Notes under the pieces: model-generated | Told to the model about the DNA's origin: nothing | Databases searched by the model: none | Seen by the model: the letters and a program-made list of their open reading frames with translations, nothing else | NCBI GenBank assembly: GCA_020849535.1 | Contig: JADLGB010000007.1 | Coordinates: 1 to 50,397, forward strand | Reading direction: 5' to 3' | DNA length: 50,397 bases | Source: Candidatus Hydrogenedentota bacterium | Lineage (GTDB): Bacteria; Hydrogenedentota; Hydrogenedentia; Hydrogenedentales; SLHB01 | Made by a program: the position numbers and the translations under genes | Shown: in pieces, positions 1 through 9,063 of the stretch | Layout of the letters: every line of letters begins with the position of its first letter | How positions within the stretch are numbered: the stretch's first letter is position 1

Positions 1-1943
1 CACTCACGGATGTGCCGTACAATCTGGAGCCCTGCTTCCACCGCCTCGCCAGAGGCGCGCAGTTCGTGCCCGGTGATCGACTGGACGCAATCGTTCAGAC
101 CGGCAATGCCGATCCGGTATTTGGCTTCATCCGCATTAAAATAGGGCCGTCCTTCGTGCCCAAACGTCAGAAGACTCAGGGGCCCCACGTCACGAAACGC
201 CAGGAGGCGGTCGATGAAACGCCGCTTCTCCGCGTGGGCGCGCACGGCAAGATTGACCACCCGTTCGATCTCGAACATCAGGCCGTTCATGTCCTTGCCG
301 CGGTATGCCGTGCGGGGCAGGTTGACGCTGACTTCCTGCACGGTTACCCGCCGGGCCGTCCAGCGCTGGTCCACGGCGGCCGCGTTTTCGTCGCGGTCGA
401 AAACAAACCGAAGCCGCGACCGAAGGCAGGGATCGTTCAGTGTGTATGCGAGGAACTCGCTGTGCCCCGGCGCCGTGAAGAACTCGCCGGACACGTGGAT
501 GAGCGGCGCCCAGTCGGCCTCGCTGCACGGGTGGGTCCGGCTCTCCTTGAACACGTCGAGCAGCTCCCAGGCCAGCCGGCGCGCATCGGGCAAGTAGTCC
601 ATGTAGGTGCGGCCCGTGGGAAGCCCGCCGGGACCGACCGCCTCCACGTCGCGCAGACCGGGCGGCACGGTCCAGACCAGCGACAGGCCCGTGCACGCCG
701 CGGACCGGTGCGAAACGCGCATCAGGTGCGTCAAGCCGAAGACGAGCAGATGGGCAAGTTGGCGTAGGTGGCGCGCATCGCTGTTTCCGAGGAAGGGCGC
801 GAGCCGCAGGTTGAAGGCGTCCCAAATCGTGTCGCGCGTGAAATGGCGATGGAGGGCCGCATTGAACTGGGCCGCTTGGACGACCAGCATTTCGGCGTTG
901 AGTGGGAGCGGCGCGTAACGCTCGCCCGCGGAGAAGGGCAGCCCGAATCGCTTCACGCACTCGAGCGAGTGATGTCCGCTGTGCAGACGATCGACGCACC
1001 CGAGATCGTGAATATGCAGGTCGCCTCTCAGGTGCGCATCGGCGGTTTCCCGCGAGAACACCTGTGTGAGTGCGAATTCTTTCTTCACCCGCTCGGCCAG
1101 GGTAATGTCGGTGCGGGACGGATCGTAGATACCTTCGACCTCGCCCTGGTTGGGTGCGCACACAATGCGCTCGGCATCGAACAAGGGGACGCCTAGGCGC
1201 ATGTGTTTGCACCGGTACTCTTCGAGGCCGTGCTCCACGAGTTTGGCATCGACCAATTCGCGGACCAGTGACGCGGTGAGCGTTTCCACCTTGGCGCGGG
1301 TGACTTGCTCTTCCACCTCGATCGCGATGACGCGCGCCAGTCCCGCGGCCATCCCCGTTTCCCGGGTGAGGGCGGAGACAATGCGTTCCCGGTCCCAGCC
1401 GTCGAGACGTTCGTCACTGGTCCGGACAAACAAGGGACGGCCCGCCTCGTACTCGACGGCGTCGGCCTCATGCCGCGCTTCCTCCAACTCGCGCAGGATC
1501 CCGCGGACGTCTCCGCCGCGCAGCTTGCGCAACCGCGCCCGTTTGTCACGGTACCGTGCGTACGCGAGGGCCGTCTTCGCGTGCCCCATCTCAATGAGCA
1601 CCTTCTCGACGGCATCGTGCACGTGGTCGACCGTGGGCGTGCTGCCTTCGAGGCGCTTGCTGAGGTAGATGGTCACGCCGGAAGCGAGACTCGTGGCGCG
1701 GTCCCGGTCGTGGCCGCCGATCGACTGGGCCGCGCGGAAGATGGCATCCGCGATCTTGGAAGTCTCAAAGGGAACGGTTCGCCCATCGCGCTTGATGATG
1801 GAGGTGATGAGGGATGGCGCTTCGACGAACGGCGCCGGAAATGAAAGCTGCGCGTCAAAGACTCCTTCGCGCGCGGCACGATTCTCCGGTTCGGTCAGCA
1901 TGTTTCTGGAATCAAGGTCCAAATCCGCCCCGCCATCTTGCAT
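1..1943 (-). CDS. nrdD: Anaerobic (class III) ribonucleoside-triphosphate reductase, 3' end beyond window
   Basis: Reading the minus strand gives one open frame of about 647 codons with no stop before the window edge. Residues ~40-130 form an ATP-cone (IIKRDGRTVPFETSKI, then ALAYARYRDKR), the allosteric nucleotide-sensing domain. The catalytic part has the NrdD signatures DLHIHDLG, a GHHSLECVKRFGL segment and QEVSVNLPR. The family reduces ribonucleoside triphosphates to deoxy forms without oxygen, using a glycyl radical made by the NrdG activase. The glycyl-radical C-terminus and any nrdG lie outside the window. I chose the ATG at 1943 because GGAAGG lies about 7 nt upstream; an internal ATG at 1901 is the alternative. 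The gene is divergent from ddl. Family call is from recalled motifs and is strong. Confidence 0.88.
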   Translation of the reverse strand, partial: MQDGGADLDLDSRNMLTEPENRAAREGVFDAQLSFPAPFVEAPSLITSIIKRDGRTVPFETSKIADAIFRAAQSIGGHDRDRATSLASGVTIYLSKRLEGSTPTVDHVHDAVEKVLIEMGHAKTALAYARYRDKRARLRKLRGGDVRGILRELEEARHEADAVEYEAGRPLFVRTSDERLDGWDRERIVSALTRETGMAAGLARVIAIEVEEQVTRAKVETLTASLVRELVDAKLVEHGLEEYRCKHMRLGVPLFDAERIVCAPNQGEVEGIYDPSRTDITLAERVKKEFALTQVFSRETADAHLRGDLHIHDLGCVDRLHSGHHSLECVKRFGLPFSAGERYAPLPLNAEMLVVQAAQFNAALHRHFTRDTIWDAFNLRLAPFLGNSDARHLRQLAHLLVFGLTHLMRVSHRSAACTGLSLVWTVPPGLRDVEAVGPGGLPTGRTYMDYLPDARRLAWELLDVFKESRTHPCSEADWAPLIHVSGEFFTAPGHSEFLAYTLNDPCLRSRLRFVFDRDENAAAVDQRWTARRVTVQEVSVNLPRTAYRGKDMNGLMFEIERVVNLAVRAHAEKRRFIDRLLAFRDVGPLSLLTFGHEGRPYFNADEAKYRIGIAGLNDCVQSITGHELRASGEAVEAGLQIVRHIRE

Positions 1944-2236
1944 AAGGCGCCCTTCCGCAGCACGGGCTTCCCCACGCGAGTCTTCCGCTATTGAGAATGC
2001 ATGCGCACTCCACCCTGCGCGAGTGCATCTTGCAGTCTAGCCCATGAACGGCAAGGATACAAGAGGTTTGTTGGCGCCGGGAACCATGCCGGCGCGGTCC
2101 GCTCGCCCGCGCTTGTGCCAAGGGGTTCCGGGCAACTCCAAGGGCGTGCTCGGGATTACGATACCCATGCGGCGCGAAGACGCTTGGGTTACTGTGCTAT
2201 GATTTGGCCTTCAAGTACGGGAAGGCAGGGGAAAAT

Positions 2237-3238
2237 ATGGACAAGACACATGTAGCAGTGTTGATGGGCGGCGTCAGCTCGGAACACGACGTTTCGCTCA
2301 AGAGCGGCGCGATGGTCGCGGGCAACCTGGATCGTTCGCGCTTCGACATCACGCCGATCATCATCACCCGCGAAGGCCAGTGGAAGTTTCCGTCGGAACG
2401 CGCTCTAGGTGTGGGGCCCGCGTTGGCACGGCTCGCCGAGTTGGAGATCGACTGCGTATTCATCGCGCTGCATGGACCCTTCGGCGAAGACGGCCGCGTA
2501 CAGGGGCTGTTTGACGTCATCGGTATGCCTTACACGGGATCGGGATGCGCGGCCAGCGCCCTCGCCATGGACAAACTCCATTCCAAAGCCGTGGTGCGCC
2601 AGGCCGGCGTCCGGGTGGCGGACCAAATCATTCTGCACCGTTCCGAGTGGGACACCGCCTTTGAACAGGTCATGACACGGGTCAACAAGGAGATTGGATT
2701 TCCGTGTCTCATCAAAAGTCCCTGCCAGGGTTCGAGTCTTGGCATGGCGATCCCCAAGGATCCCGCGGCGTTCCGCACCTCCCTGCTCGATGTCTTCGCC
2801 TACGGCGACTTGGTCATGATCGAGAACTACATCAAGGGGACCGAAGTGACGTGCGCGGTGCTCGACGTGGACGCGGGCAAGCTTCCCCGCGCGCTCCCCG
2901 TGACCGAGATTTGCCCCGTGTCGTCCGAGTTCTTTGACTACACTGCCAAGTACACGCCCGGAGCCTGCAACGAAATCACGCCCGCCCGCATCTCAGAAGT
3001 AGTGACGCGGAAGGTCCAAGAGGTGGCGGAGCGTGTGCATACCGTTATAGGTTGTAAGGGGTTGAGCCGCAGCGATATGATCCTCGACGGCGACGATCCG
3101 GTGTGGATCGAGGTGAACACCATCCCCGGCATGACGGAGACGTCGCTCTTTCCGCAGGCGGCGGCGGCGGCGGGCATCGCCTTTCCCGATCTGCTCACGA
3201 TGTTTGTGGAAGAAGCCATTAACCGATTGCAGCGCTAG
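2237..3238 (+). CDS. ddl: D-alanine--D-alanine ligase
   Basis: A 333-residue ATP-grasp ligase joining two D-alanines for the peptidoglycan stem peptide in the cytoplasm. The N-terminus VAVLMGGVSSEHDVSLKSG is the classic Ddl start with the GG-SSEH-VS signature. LHGPFGEDGRVQG and YTGSGCAASALAMDK follow, then the ATP-grasp core (PCLIKSPCQGSSLG) and the metal-binding end EVNTIPGMTETSLFPQAA. Length is typical. The frame opens at 2204, but the ATG at 2237 is preceded by AGGGG and starts the conserved fold, so I use it. dapF follows 14 bp later, so the two are probably one peptidoglycan operon. Confidence 0.95.
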   Translation: MDKTHVAVLMGGVSSEHDVSLKSGAMVAGNLDRSRFDITPIIITREGQWKFPSERALGVGPALARLAELEIDCVFIALHGPFGEDGRVQGLFDVIGMPYTGSGCAASALAMDKLHSKAVVRQAGVRVADQIILHRSEWDTAFEQVMTRVNKEIGFPCLIKSPCQGSSLGMAIPKDPAAFRTSLLDVFAYGDLVMIENYIKGTEVTCAVLDVDAGKLPRALPVTEICPVSSEFFDYTAKYTPGACNEITPARISEVVTRKVQEVAERVHTVIGCKGLSRSDMILDGDDPVWIEVNTIPGMTETSLFPQAAAAAGIAFPDLLTMFVEEAINRLQR

Positions 3239-3252
3239 GACTTACAACAGTC

Positions 3253-4092
3253 ATGACGATTGAGTTCACCAAAATGCACGGGCTGGGAAACGACTACCTT
3301 TTTATCGACGGCGGCCGTTTTCCCGTCGCCGATCCGCCTGAGCTGTCGCGCCGCATGAGCCACCGCCACTTGGGGGCCGGCTCCGACGGCATCATCCTCA
3401 TCAACCCCGGGCGGAACGGCGCAGACTTCTCGATGCGGATATTCAACGCTGACGGGAGCGAGGCCGAAACGTGCGGCAACGGGATCCGCTGTTTCGCCAA
3501 ATACGTCTACGAGAAGGGAATGACTGCCAAGACGGAATTCACTATCGACACGCTCGCTGGACCGAACCGCGTCTCATTGAATGTCTCAAACGGGGCCGTG
3601 GCCACCGTGCGATCCAACATGGGGCGCCCCCGTTTCGATCGCGCCGAAATTCCGATGGAGGGCGCGCCAGGCCGTGTACTGGAGGAGGACCTCGCCGTGG
3701 GCGGGACCATCATGAAGGTCACCTGCGCCAACATCGGCAATCCGCACGCGGTGTTTTTCGTCGATGATGCCACGGCCGTGCCGCTCGCGGAGATTGGCCC
3801 GAAGATCGAGCGTCATCCCAAGTTTCCCCAGCGTACGAATGTCGAGTTCGTCACGGTGAAGGACCGGCAGAACATGGTCATGCGCATCTGGGAACGCGGC
3901 AGTGGCATCACCATGGCGAGTGGAAGCGGGTCTTGCGGTTCGGCGCTCGCGGCGATGATCACGGAACGTGTGGACCGGCGGGTCAACGTGCACCTGGTGT
4001 ACGGCAGTCTGACTGTTGAATGGGCCGAGGATGGTTTCGTTTATCAGGAAGGCCCGGCGACGGAAGTCTACACGGGAACCTGGGAAACCTAA
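3253..4092 (+). CDS. dapF: Diaminopimelate epimerase family protein (second catalytic Cys replaced by Ser)
   Basis: A 279-residue protein of the DapF fold, which interconverts LL- and meso-diaminopimelate for peptidoglycan and lysine. Seen directly: the N-terminal MHGLGNDYLFID, FNADGSEAETCGNGIRC with the first catalytic cysteine (C74), CANIGNPHAVFF, and the ERG segment near residue 215. The family normally has ACGTG or ACGSG just after ERG-G-T. Here the codons read ERGSGITMASGSGSC, so the position of the second acid/base Cys is Ser223 (codon 3919-3921), with another Cys at 228. Some paralogous subfamilies tolerate Ser or Thr here, so it may be a variant epimerase or have a different substrate. 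The context next to ddl supports a cell-wall role. Confidence 0.9.
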   Translation: MTIEFTKMHGLGNDYLFIDGGRFPVADPPELSRRMSHRHLGAGSDGIILINPGRNGADFSMRIFNADGSEAETCGNGIRCFAKYVYEKGMTAKTEFTIDTLAGPNRVSLNVSNGAVATVRSNMGRPRFDRAEIPMEGAPGRVLEEDLAVGGTIMKVTCANIGNPHAVFFVDDATAVPLAEIGPKIERHPKFPQRTNVEFVTVKDRQNMVMRIWERGSGITMASGSGSCGSALAAMITERVDRRVNVHLVYGSLTVEWAEDGFVYQEGPATEVYTGTWET

Positions 4093-4139
4093 GTCGGAGT
4101 TCGCACGTCTTATGCGGGGGGCGTGTCCCCCGGAGAGGG

Positions 4140-4340
4140 ATGTCCATGAGCCAAGGTTCTGGATTACGGCGGTCGCGGGACGGGATGATTGGCGGCGTTT
4201 GCGCCGGCATTGCGGAAAGCATGGATGTTAGCCCTGGCCTTGTCCGGCTCTTGTACGTGCTGGTGTCCATGTGCAGCGCCGCATTTCCGGGAGTATTGGT
4301 ATACATTGTGTTGTGGATATTGATGCCTCCCCCGGAATGA
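4140..4340 (+). CDS. PspC domain small membrane protein
   Basis: A 66-residue protein made almost entirely of a PspC domain: LRRSRDGMIGGVCAGIAESMDVSPGLVRLLYVLV, then a hydrophobic helix and an IVLWILMPPPE end. PspC domains are small inner-membrane modules tied to envelope-stress sensing; the canonical partner is the phage-shock regulator PspB/PspA, none of which is visible here. GGAGAGGG sits directly before the first ATG. The second ATG (4146) has better spacing, so the true start may be two codons in. It lies 47 bp after dapF on the same strand. Confidence 0.82.
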   Translation: MSMSQGSGLRRSRDGMIGGVCAGIAESMDVSPGLVRLLYVLVSMCSAAFPGVLVYIVLWILMPPPE

Positions 4341-4450
4341 GGCTTCCTTTTAGCCAAGTTTCCGTGCAGTGGATGAGCGTGGAATCGCGAGCGGTAATCC
4401 GCGTGCGTCGCGTTGCACTCTCGAAAGAATTCCCGCATTGTGCTACCATT

Positions 4451-4947
4451 CTGCAGAGTACTGAATTCACCGGACACGCAACGGCGCGAAGCGACCGGAA
4501 AACGCACCTTTGCACCCGAACCTCCGTCCTGGGTGCTTTCAGCCCGGAAGGGCGAAAGATGATAGCCCAGCGATTTATCGCTGGGTAGCATGGACAGCCA
4601 GAAGAGTAGTCCCGTCAGGGACGACAGAGCAGGCGAGTTATCATCGGAAGACGGCGTTCAATACAGTGTCTGAGGTCTTGTTTGAGAAGCGTGGCGTAAA
4701 GTACGTGGAACGGGAGTTGGAAAGAACTCTTTCGCCCCTCTACGGGGCTTGGGAGATGGAGGGGTCCCGCGGACCCAGCGATGAATCGCTGGGCTATTTT
4801 CTTCCGTCCCTATCGGGACTCTTCGCCGAGCCCAGACATGCTAAGGGGAAATGTCACGTCATCGAGAATACCGAATTCACCGGCCGCGTAACGGCGTGAA
4901 ATGACCGGAGAGCGGGAAACGGTAGCTGAGAAACCCGTACTCTGAAG
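4451..4947. mobile_element. Non-autonomous element (MITE-like) with TIRs, carrying an IS200-like deletion derivative
   Basis: This ~497-bp element fills most of the gap between pspC and purN. Its ends read CTGCAGAGTAC... and (reverse complement) TTCAGAGTAC..., and TACCATT occurs at 4444-4450 and again at 4948-4954, as expected of a target duplication. Inside, 4541-4638 matches the left end of the IS200-like copy at 39152. Then ~4636-4730 encodes only the last ~30 residues of its transposase (HRKTAF...KYVERELE). Then 4730-4830 matches its right end with the CCCAGCGAT-GA-ATCGCTGGG hairpin. A second partial copy of the element's outer left end lies at 4863-4915. No intact transposase is present, so mobility would need help in trans. 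Confidence 0.75.
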
Positions 4948-5191
4948 TACCATTTAATTAGGTGGCCAGTTCAGAAGTAGCGGCGTCATATTGGGAGCGT
5001 GCCTATGCAATCGGCCCGCCTGGATTTGGAATCTGAACGAGCGGAACTCCTGAAGAAGGCAGAACCGGGTATCATGATCCGCGTGTGGCACGCGATTGCA
5101 GTCACACGCGCTCTGACTCCATCGCCAAGGCCGCCCGAAATTGGGGTGTCCGAGAGGAGTTCCGCCGATACCCCCCTTCGACACAATTGTG

Positions 5192-5830
5192 ATGATGACT
5201 AGAAACTCACTCGACATTGCCGTTCTGCTTTCCGGAAGCGGTACCACGCTGCAGAATCTCATCGATCAGATCGAGCAGGGCCGTTTGGATGCCCGCATCG
5301 TCGGGGTCATTGCTTCGCGGGCGGGGGCTTACGGCTTGGAGCGGGCGCGAAAGCACGCCATTCCCACGGCGACCGTCCTTCGCAAGGACTTTGCGGATAC
5401 GCCCACTTTCAGTGCCGCGGTTTGGGCACAGATACGCGCGTATGACCCGGAACTCGTCGTCATGGCGGGGTTCATGAGCCTTCTGGATGTGCCGGATGAC
5501 TTTGCGAACCGGATCGTCAACGTGCATCCGGCATTGATCCCGGCGTTCTGCGGCAAGGGCATGTACGGCCATCACGTCCATGAGGCGGTGTTGGCCTACG
5601 GGGCCAAGATCACCGGTGTCACCGTGCACTTCGCCAATGCCCACTATGATGAAGGCCCCATCATCCTGCAGGCGGCCGTGCCCGTCCTCGAAGAAGATAC
5701 CCCGGACTCGCTTGCCGATCGCGTGCAAACGAAGGAACGCGAGGTGTATCCTCAGGCAATCCAGCTCATCGCCGAGGGACGCGTCGCGGTGGAAGGCCGC
5801 AGGGTCCGCATACGCCAGGACATGGAGTAG
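5192..5830 (+). CDS. purN: Phosphoribosylglycinamide formyltransferase
   Basis: A 212-residue GART enzyme transferring the formyl group of 10-formyl-tetrahydrofolate to GAR, step three of purine synthesis. Seen: IAVLLSGSGTTLQNLID at the phosphate-binding N-terminus, VVMAGFMSLL, the catalytic N-x-H motif in IVNVHPALIPAF, and the conserved Asp in VHFANAHYDEGPII. Length is normal. The frame extends upstream to 5141 but the conserved protein begins at one of the adjacent ATGs at 5192/5195. No strong ribosome site is visible. A HAD phosphatase starts 46 bp downstream on the same strand. Other pur genes are not in the window. Confidence 0.93.
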   Translation: MMTRNSLDIAVLLSGSGTTLQNLIDQIEQGRLDARIVGVIASRAGAYGLERARKHAIPTATVLRKDFADTPTFSAAVWAQIRAYDPELVVMAGFMSLLDVPDDFANRIVNVHPALIPAFCGKGMYGHHVHEAVLAYGAKITGVTVHFANAHYDEGPIILQAAVPVLEEDTPDSLADRVQTKEREVYPQAIQLIAEGRVAVEGRRVRIRQDME

Positions 5831-5876
5831 AAAGGAATGAGAGGCGCGTCGTGCGCCGTGTTCAGAGGAGCCCCCA

Positions 5877-6539
5877 TTGATTACCGCTGTCTGCTTTGAT
5901 TTGGATGGAACCCTCGTTGATTCAACGGAGGCCATCGTCGAGTCCTTTTACCATACGTTTGATGTGCTGAAGGAACCGCGCCCTCCTCGCGAGGCCATCG
6001 TCGGCAGCATCGGCCACGTGCTCGAGCACCAGTTCTCTCTGCTGACCCACCACGATCCTCGCGAATGCACCCGGATCTACCGGACGTACTACGGTCAGAT
6101 TTGCCGCGCCCAGACGACGCTGATGCCTGGAGGGGCCGAATGCCTCGAAGCGCTCGCCGACGCCGGCCTCGAACTCGCCTTCGCGACGTCCAAACGCCGG
6201 AAGTACTCGGAGATGATCCTCGAGCACCTGGGCGTGTTGGACTATTTCATGGTGCGGATCGGCCCGGACGACGTGTCCAAGCCGAAACCGGACGCGGAGG
6301 CGGTCTTGAAGGCGTGTGAACTGTTGAGTGTCACGCCGTCCCAGATGTTGTTCATCGGCGACACGCACTTCGACGTGCTGGCGGCCCGCAACGCGGGGGT
6401 GCGTTGTCTTTGCGTGACGACTGGCTATGCGACGCGCGCGGAACTCGAGGCGCTCGAGCCGGAACGGGTCTTCGATTCGCTCGCCGAACTCACCGCGTAC
6501 GTTCTGGATGAAGTGATCGCCGCGCCACGTTCGCTGTAG
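5877..6539 (+). CDS. HAD-superfamily (subclass IA) phosphatase, phosphoglycolate phosphatase-like
   Basis: A 220-residue HAD hydrolase. Motif I is FDLDGTLVDS at the N-terminus. Motif II is the Ser in FATSKRRKY. Motif III is the Lys in SKPKPDAEAV. Motif IV is the Asp in FIGDTHFDVLAARNAG. The alpha-helical cap sits between motifs I and II, as in Gph and PpaX. These enzymes dephosphorylate small phosphoesters through an aspartyl intermediate; the substrate cannot be read from sequence. It begins at a TTG codon, with AGAGGAG about 7 nt upstream; no better start exists before motif I. It is probably co-transcribed with purN and converges on the acetyltransferase gene. Confidence 0.88.
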   Translation: MITAVCFDLDGTLVDSTEAIVESFYHTFDVLKEPRPPREAIVGSIGHVLEHQFSLLTHHDPRECTRIYRTYYGQICRAQTTLMPGGAECLEALADAGLELAFATSKRRKYSEMILEHLGVLDYFMVRIGPDDVSKPKPDAEAVLKACELLSVTPSQMLFIGDTHFDVLAARNAGVRCLCVTTGYATRAELEALEPERVFDSLAELTAYVLDEVIAAPRSL

Positions 6540-6571
6540 TACGGCTGCTGGACCGTCCCGCCGGCGCGGAC

Positions 6572-7390
6572 TTATGCGCGCGACTTCTCCATCCACGCCG
6601 TGGCAAAGTCGACCAGCGCGCGTTGCGGTATCAGCCGCGCTGTGGCCTGCGCGACGCGACCCGTGTGAACCACATCCGTCTCCCGCTCCAAGGCGCTGCC
6701 CAGCGCGACGAAGTCCTGCGTGTTGAGGGCAATGTCGAGAAAAGTCGTCCATTCGCGCACGCCGTTGCGCATGATGGGCGCTCCGTTTTGGATCGTGCGC
6801 TTTCCAGGGTAGGCGGCACGGTATTCCGCCAAGTGGAGCGAGGTATTGCTATCGTGTCCCACACCCAACAGCAACACCCGGGCATCGAGTTCATAAAGAC
6901 GCGCGAGGGGCGACCCTTCTCCCAACCCGAAGTCGAGGGCGTGTCCTTTCGTCACGGCGTTCGCGTGCCGGCCCCGCGCCGTGAAGGAGTCTTGCGGATG
7001 TGCGCTGCGGACCGTGCCGGGCTGTTTCCGAAACGTCTCTGCGATAGCGCCCATCCCGCGCGTGGGCGTGAATTCGGGCTGGTACGCGGGCATGCACGCG
7101 CGGATGATCGGCCACCACGCCTCGGGAACGGGCGGTTCCCGCCAGAGCGAAGGCTCCGAAAGGTCCCCGGAATGGGCCGGCATGACCAGGGTCCCGTCCG
7201 TGCCGAGAGCTTGTTCCAACGCCAGGATCACCGCCATGGGTCCGCCGCACACCCAGCCCAGCGCGCTCAATGACGCGTGGACCAGCAAGGTCGTGCCGGG
7301 TTCCACTCCCAGCCGGGCGAAGTCGTTTGCGAGGGAATCCACCGTGGCGGGTTCCGGACCTGTGATCAGGATCACGGACTCCTCGCTCAC
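6572..7390 (-). CDS. AAC(3)-type aminoglycoside N-acetyltransferase family protein
   Basis: A 272-residue member of the Antibiotic_NAT fold. Seen: GTTLLVHASLSALGWVCGG (acetyl-CoA phosphate loop), DGTLVMPAHSGD, a RGMGAIAETFRKQPGTVRSAHP block with the conserved RS-HP, and VLLLGVGHDSNTSLHLAEYRAAYP with the usual GVG-NTSLH-AE. AAC(3) enzymes acetylate the 3-amino group of aminoglycosides. Many chromosomal homologues (YokD type) have no proven resistance role, so resistance is not claimed. The start is GTG at 7390 with GAGGAGAA about 6 nt upstream. It lies downstream of zwf on the same strand, ~125 bp apart. Confidence 0.88.
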   Translation of the reverse strand: MSEESVILITGPEPATVDSLANDFARLGVEPGTTLLVHASLSALGWVCGGPMAVILALEQALGTDGTLVMPAHSGDLSEPSLWREPPVPEAWWPIIRACMPAYQPEFTPTRGMGAIAETFRKQPGTVRSAHPQDSFTARGRHANAVTKGHALDFGLGEGSPLARLYELDARVLLLGVGHDSNTSLHLAEYRAAYPGKRTIQNGAPIMRNGVREWTTFLDIALNTQDFVALGSALERETDVVHTGRVAQATARLIPQRALVDFATAWMEKSRA

Positions 7391-7515
7391 AGTACTTCTC
7401 CTCGATATCTGCTGTCAGGAAGGCCGTCATCAGCATCGACCGCATTGATGATGAAGATCATCTCGTCGCGTCCTAACACTTCTTTGGAAAGGTGCGGCTC
7501 CACTGTACAGGCCCT

Positions 7516-9063
7516 CTACGGTTGCCGCCACGAGCCTTCACAATGTTCAAAAAGCTTGTTGGCCTCGGATGGTCCCCAGGTGCCGGGGCGGTACAACTCG
7601 GGCGGGGGCGCGTCTTGCCAGGCTTCCGCGATGCGTGTCGCAATTTGCCACGCGTAATCGATCTCATCGGCCCGCATGAACAGGGTCGAGTCCCCGCGCA
7701 ACGCATCGAGCAGCAGCCGCTCGTACGCTTCGGGCAGTTCCTCCTTGAACGTGTGGCCGTAATTGAAGTCCATGGTGACGCCCTGAATGTTCATCTCCAT
7801 CCCCGGAGACTTCGCGTTGAACGTCAGCGATATCGCCTCGTCCGGCTGGATGCGGAACGCCAATGTGTTGGGCTTGGGCATCGGCACGCCCATCTCTTGA
7901 AAGAAGTGGGTGGGTGGGTGCTTGAACTGAATCGCGATCTCCGTGACGCGCGATTTGAGACGCTTGCCGCTGCGCAACATGAAGGGCACGCCTGCCCAAC
8001 GCCAGTTGTCTATCTTCAGGCGCAAGGCTACATAGGTCTCCGTCACCGAATCCGGGGCGACGCCTTCTTCGCTGAGATACCCGGGGATATTCGTGCCCTC
8101 GGCGTACTGCCCGCGGACACACCAGGTGGACAACGGCTCGTTGACAGGAAGATCGACCGAGCTTAGTACCTTCATTTTCTCGTCGCGCGTGTGTTTCGCG
8201 CCGGGTAGCGCGGGCGGTTCCATGGCCACCAGACACATCAGTTGCAGGACGTGGTTCTGCACAACGTCCCGCAGCGCGCCCGTACCGTCGTAGAAGGCGC
8301 CGCGCCTGCCTTCCATGCCGACCGTTTCCGCCATCGTGATCTGCACGTGGTCGACGTACTTCTGGTTGAACAAGGGCTCGAAGATGGCGTTGCCGAAACG
8401 GAACGCGAAGATGTTCTGGACCGTCTCCTTGCCGAGGTAGTGGTCGATCCGCAGGATCTGGTCCTCGGACAGTACCGCGCTGATGCGCGCGTTCAATTCT
8501 CGCGCGGACGGCAGGTCGTGTCCGAACGGTTTCTCGACCACCACCCGCGTCCAGCGATCTTCGCCGGCTGCCCGCACGAGGCCGGCCTTGCCTAGGCTCT
8601 CAATAATAGGTGCGAAATACTCCGGACCAACCGCCAGGTAATAGAGCCGGTGACCGGGAAAGCCGTTCTTCGATTCGATTTCGTTCAACCGTTCCTTCAG
8701 ACGGGCGTAGCCGGCGTCGTCATCGAATTCGAGTTGCTGGTAGTACAGGTTTGAGACGAAGGGGTCGCAGGCGTCGCCCAGGCCTTCGTTCGTCCGCGAA
8801 AACTTCTTCAGCGCCGCGCACATTTCCTCGCGGAACGCGGCGTCGGACTTCTCGCGCCGCGCTACGCCCACGACGGCGATGCGCTTGGGCAGAAACCCTG
8901 CGTTCCACAGGTTGTATATCGCGGGGATCAACTTGCGGCCTGCGAGGTCTCCTGTCGCGCCAAAGATCGCTATCGTCGCCATCGCACCTTCCGCAACGCG
9001 GTGACGCGAACCGTCTGGCGGCGCCGTTTTGCCTTGAAAGGCCGCGGTTGTCCGTCCTTCCAT
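7516..9063 (-). CDS. zwf: Glucose-6-phosphate 1-dehydrogenase
   Basis: A 515-residue protein that oxidises glucose 6-phosphate to 6-phosphogluconolactone with NAD(P)+, opening the pentose-phosphate or Entner-Doudoroff route. Seen: the dinucleotide loop IAIFGATGDLAGRKLIPAIYNL, VVVEKPFGHDL, and the active-site RIDHYLGKETVQN with the catalytic His region. GTGALRDVVQNHVLQLM and the C-terminal FMLRSGKRLKSRVTEI follow. Length matches the family. The frame is open to 9108, but the ATG at 9063 has AAGGAG six bases upstream and is chosen. Neither pgl nor gnd is adjacent, which is unusual but not rare. Confidence 0.96.
   Translation of the reverse strand: MEGRTTAAFQGKTAPPDGSRHRVAEGAMATIAIFGATGDLAGRKLIPAIYNLWNAGFLPKRIAVVGVARREKSDAAFREEMCAALKKFSRTNEGLGDACDPFVSNLYYQQLEFDDDAGYARLKERLNEIESKNGFPGHRLYYLAVGPEYFAPIIESLGKAGLVRAAGEDRWTRVVVEKPFGHDLPSARELNARISAVLSEDQILRIDHYLGKETVQNIFAFRFGNAIFEPLFNQKYVDHVQITMAETVGMEGRRGAFYDGTGALRDVVQNHVLQLMCLVAMEPPALPGAKHTRDEKMKVLSSVDLPVNEPLSTWCVRGQYAEGTNIPGYLSEEGVAPDSVTETYVALRLKIDNWRWAGVPFMLRSGKRLKSRVTEIAIQFKHPPTHFFQEMGVPMPKPNTLAFRIQPDEAISLTFNAKSPGMEMNIQGVTMDFNYGHTFKEELPEAYERLLLDALRGDSTLFMRADEIDYAWQIATRIAEAWQDAPPPELYRPGTWGPSEANKLFEHCEGSWRQP

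Noticed and set aside
190..1212. 340-residue minus-strand frame and 768-1196 plus-strand frame
   Set aside because: Both shadow nrdD, whose own frame runs off the window edge but carries clear domain motifs.
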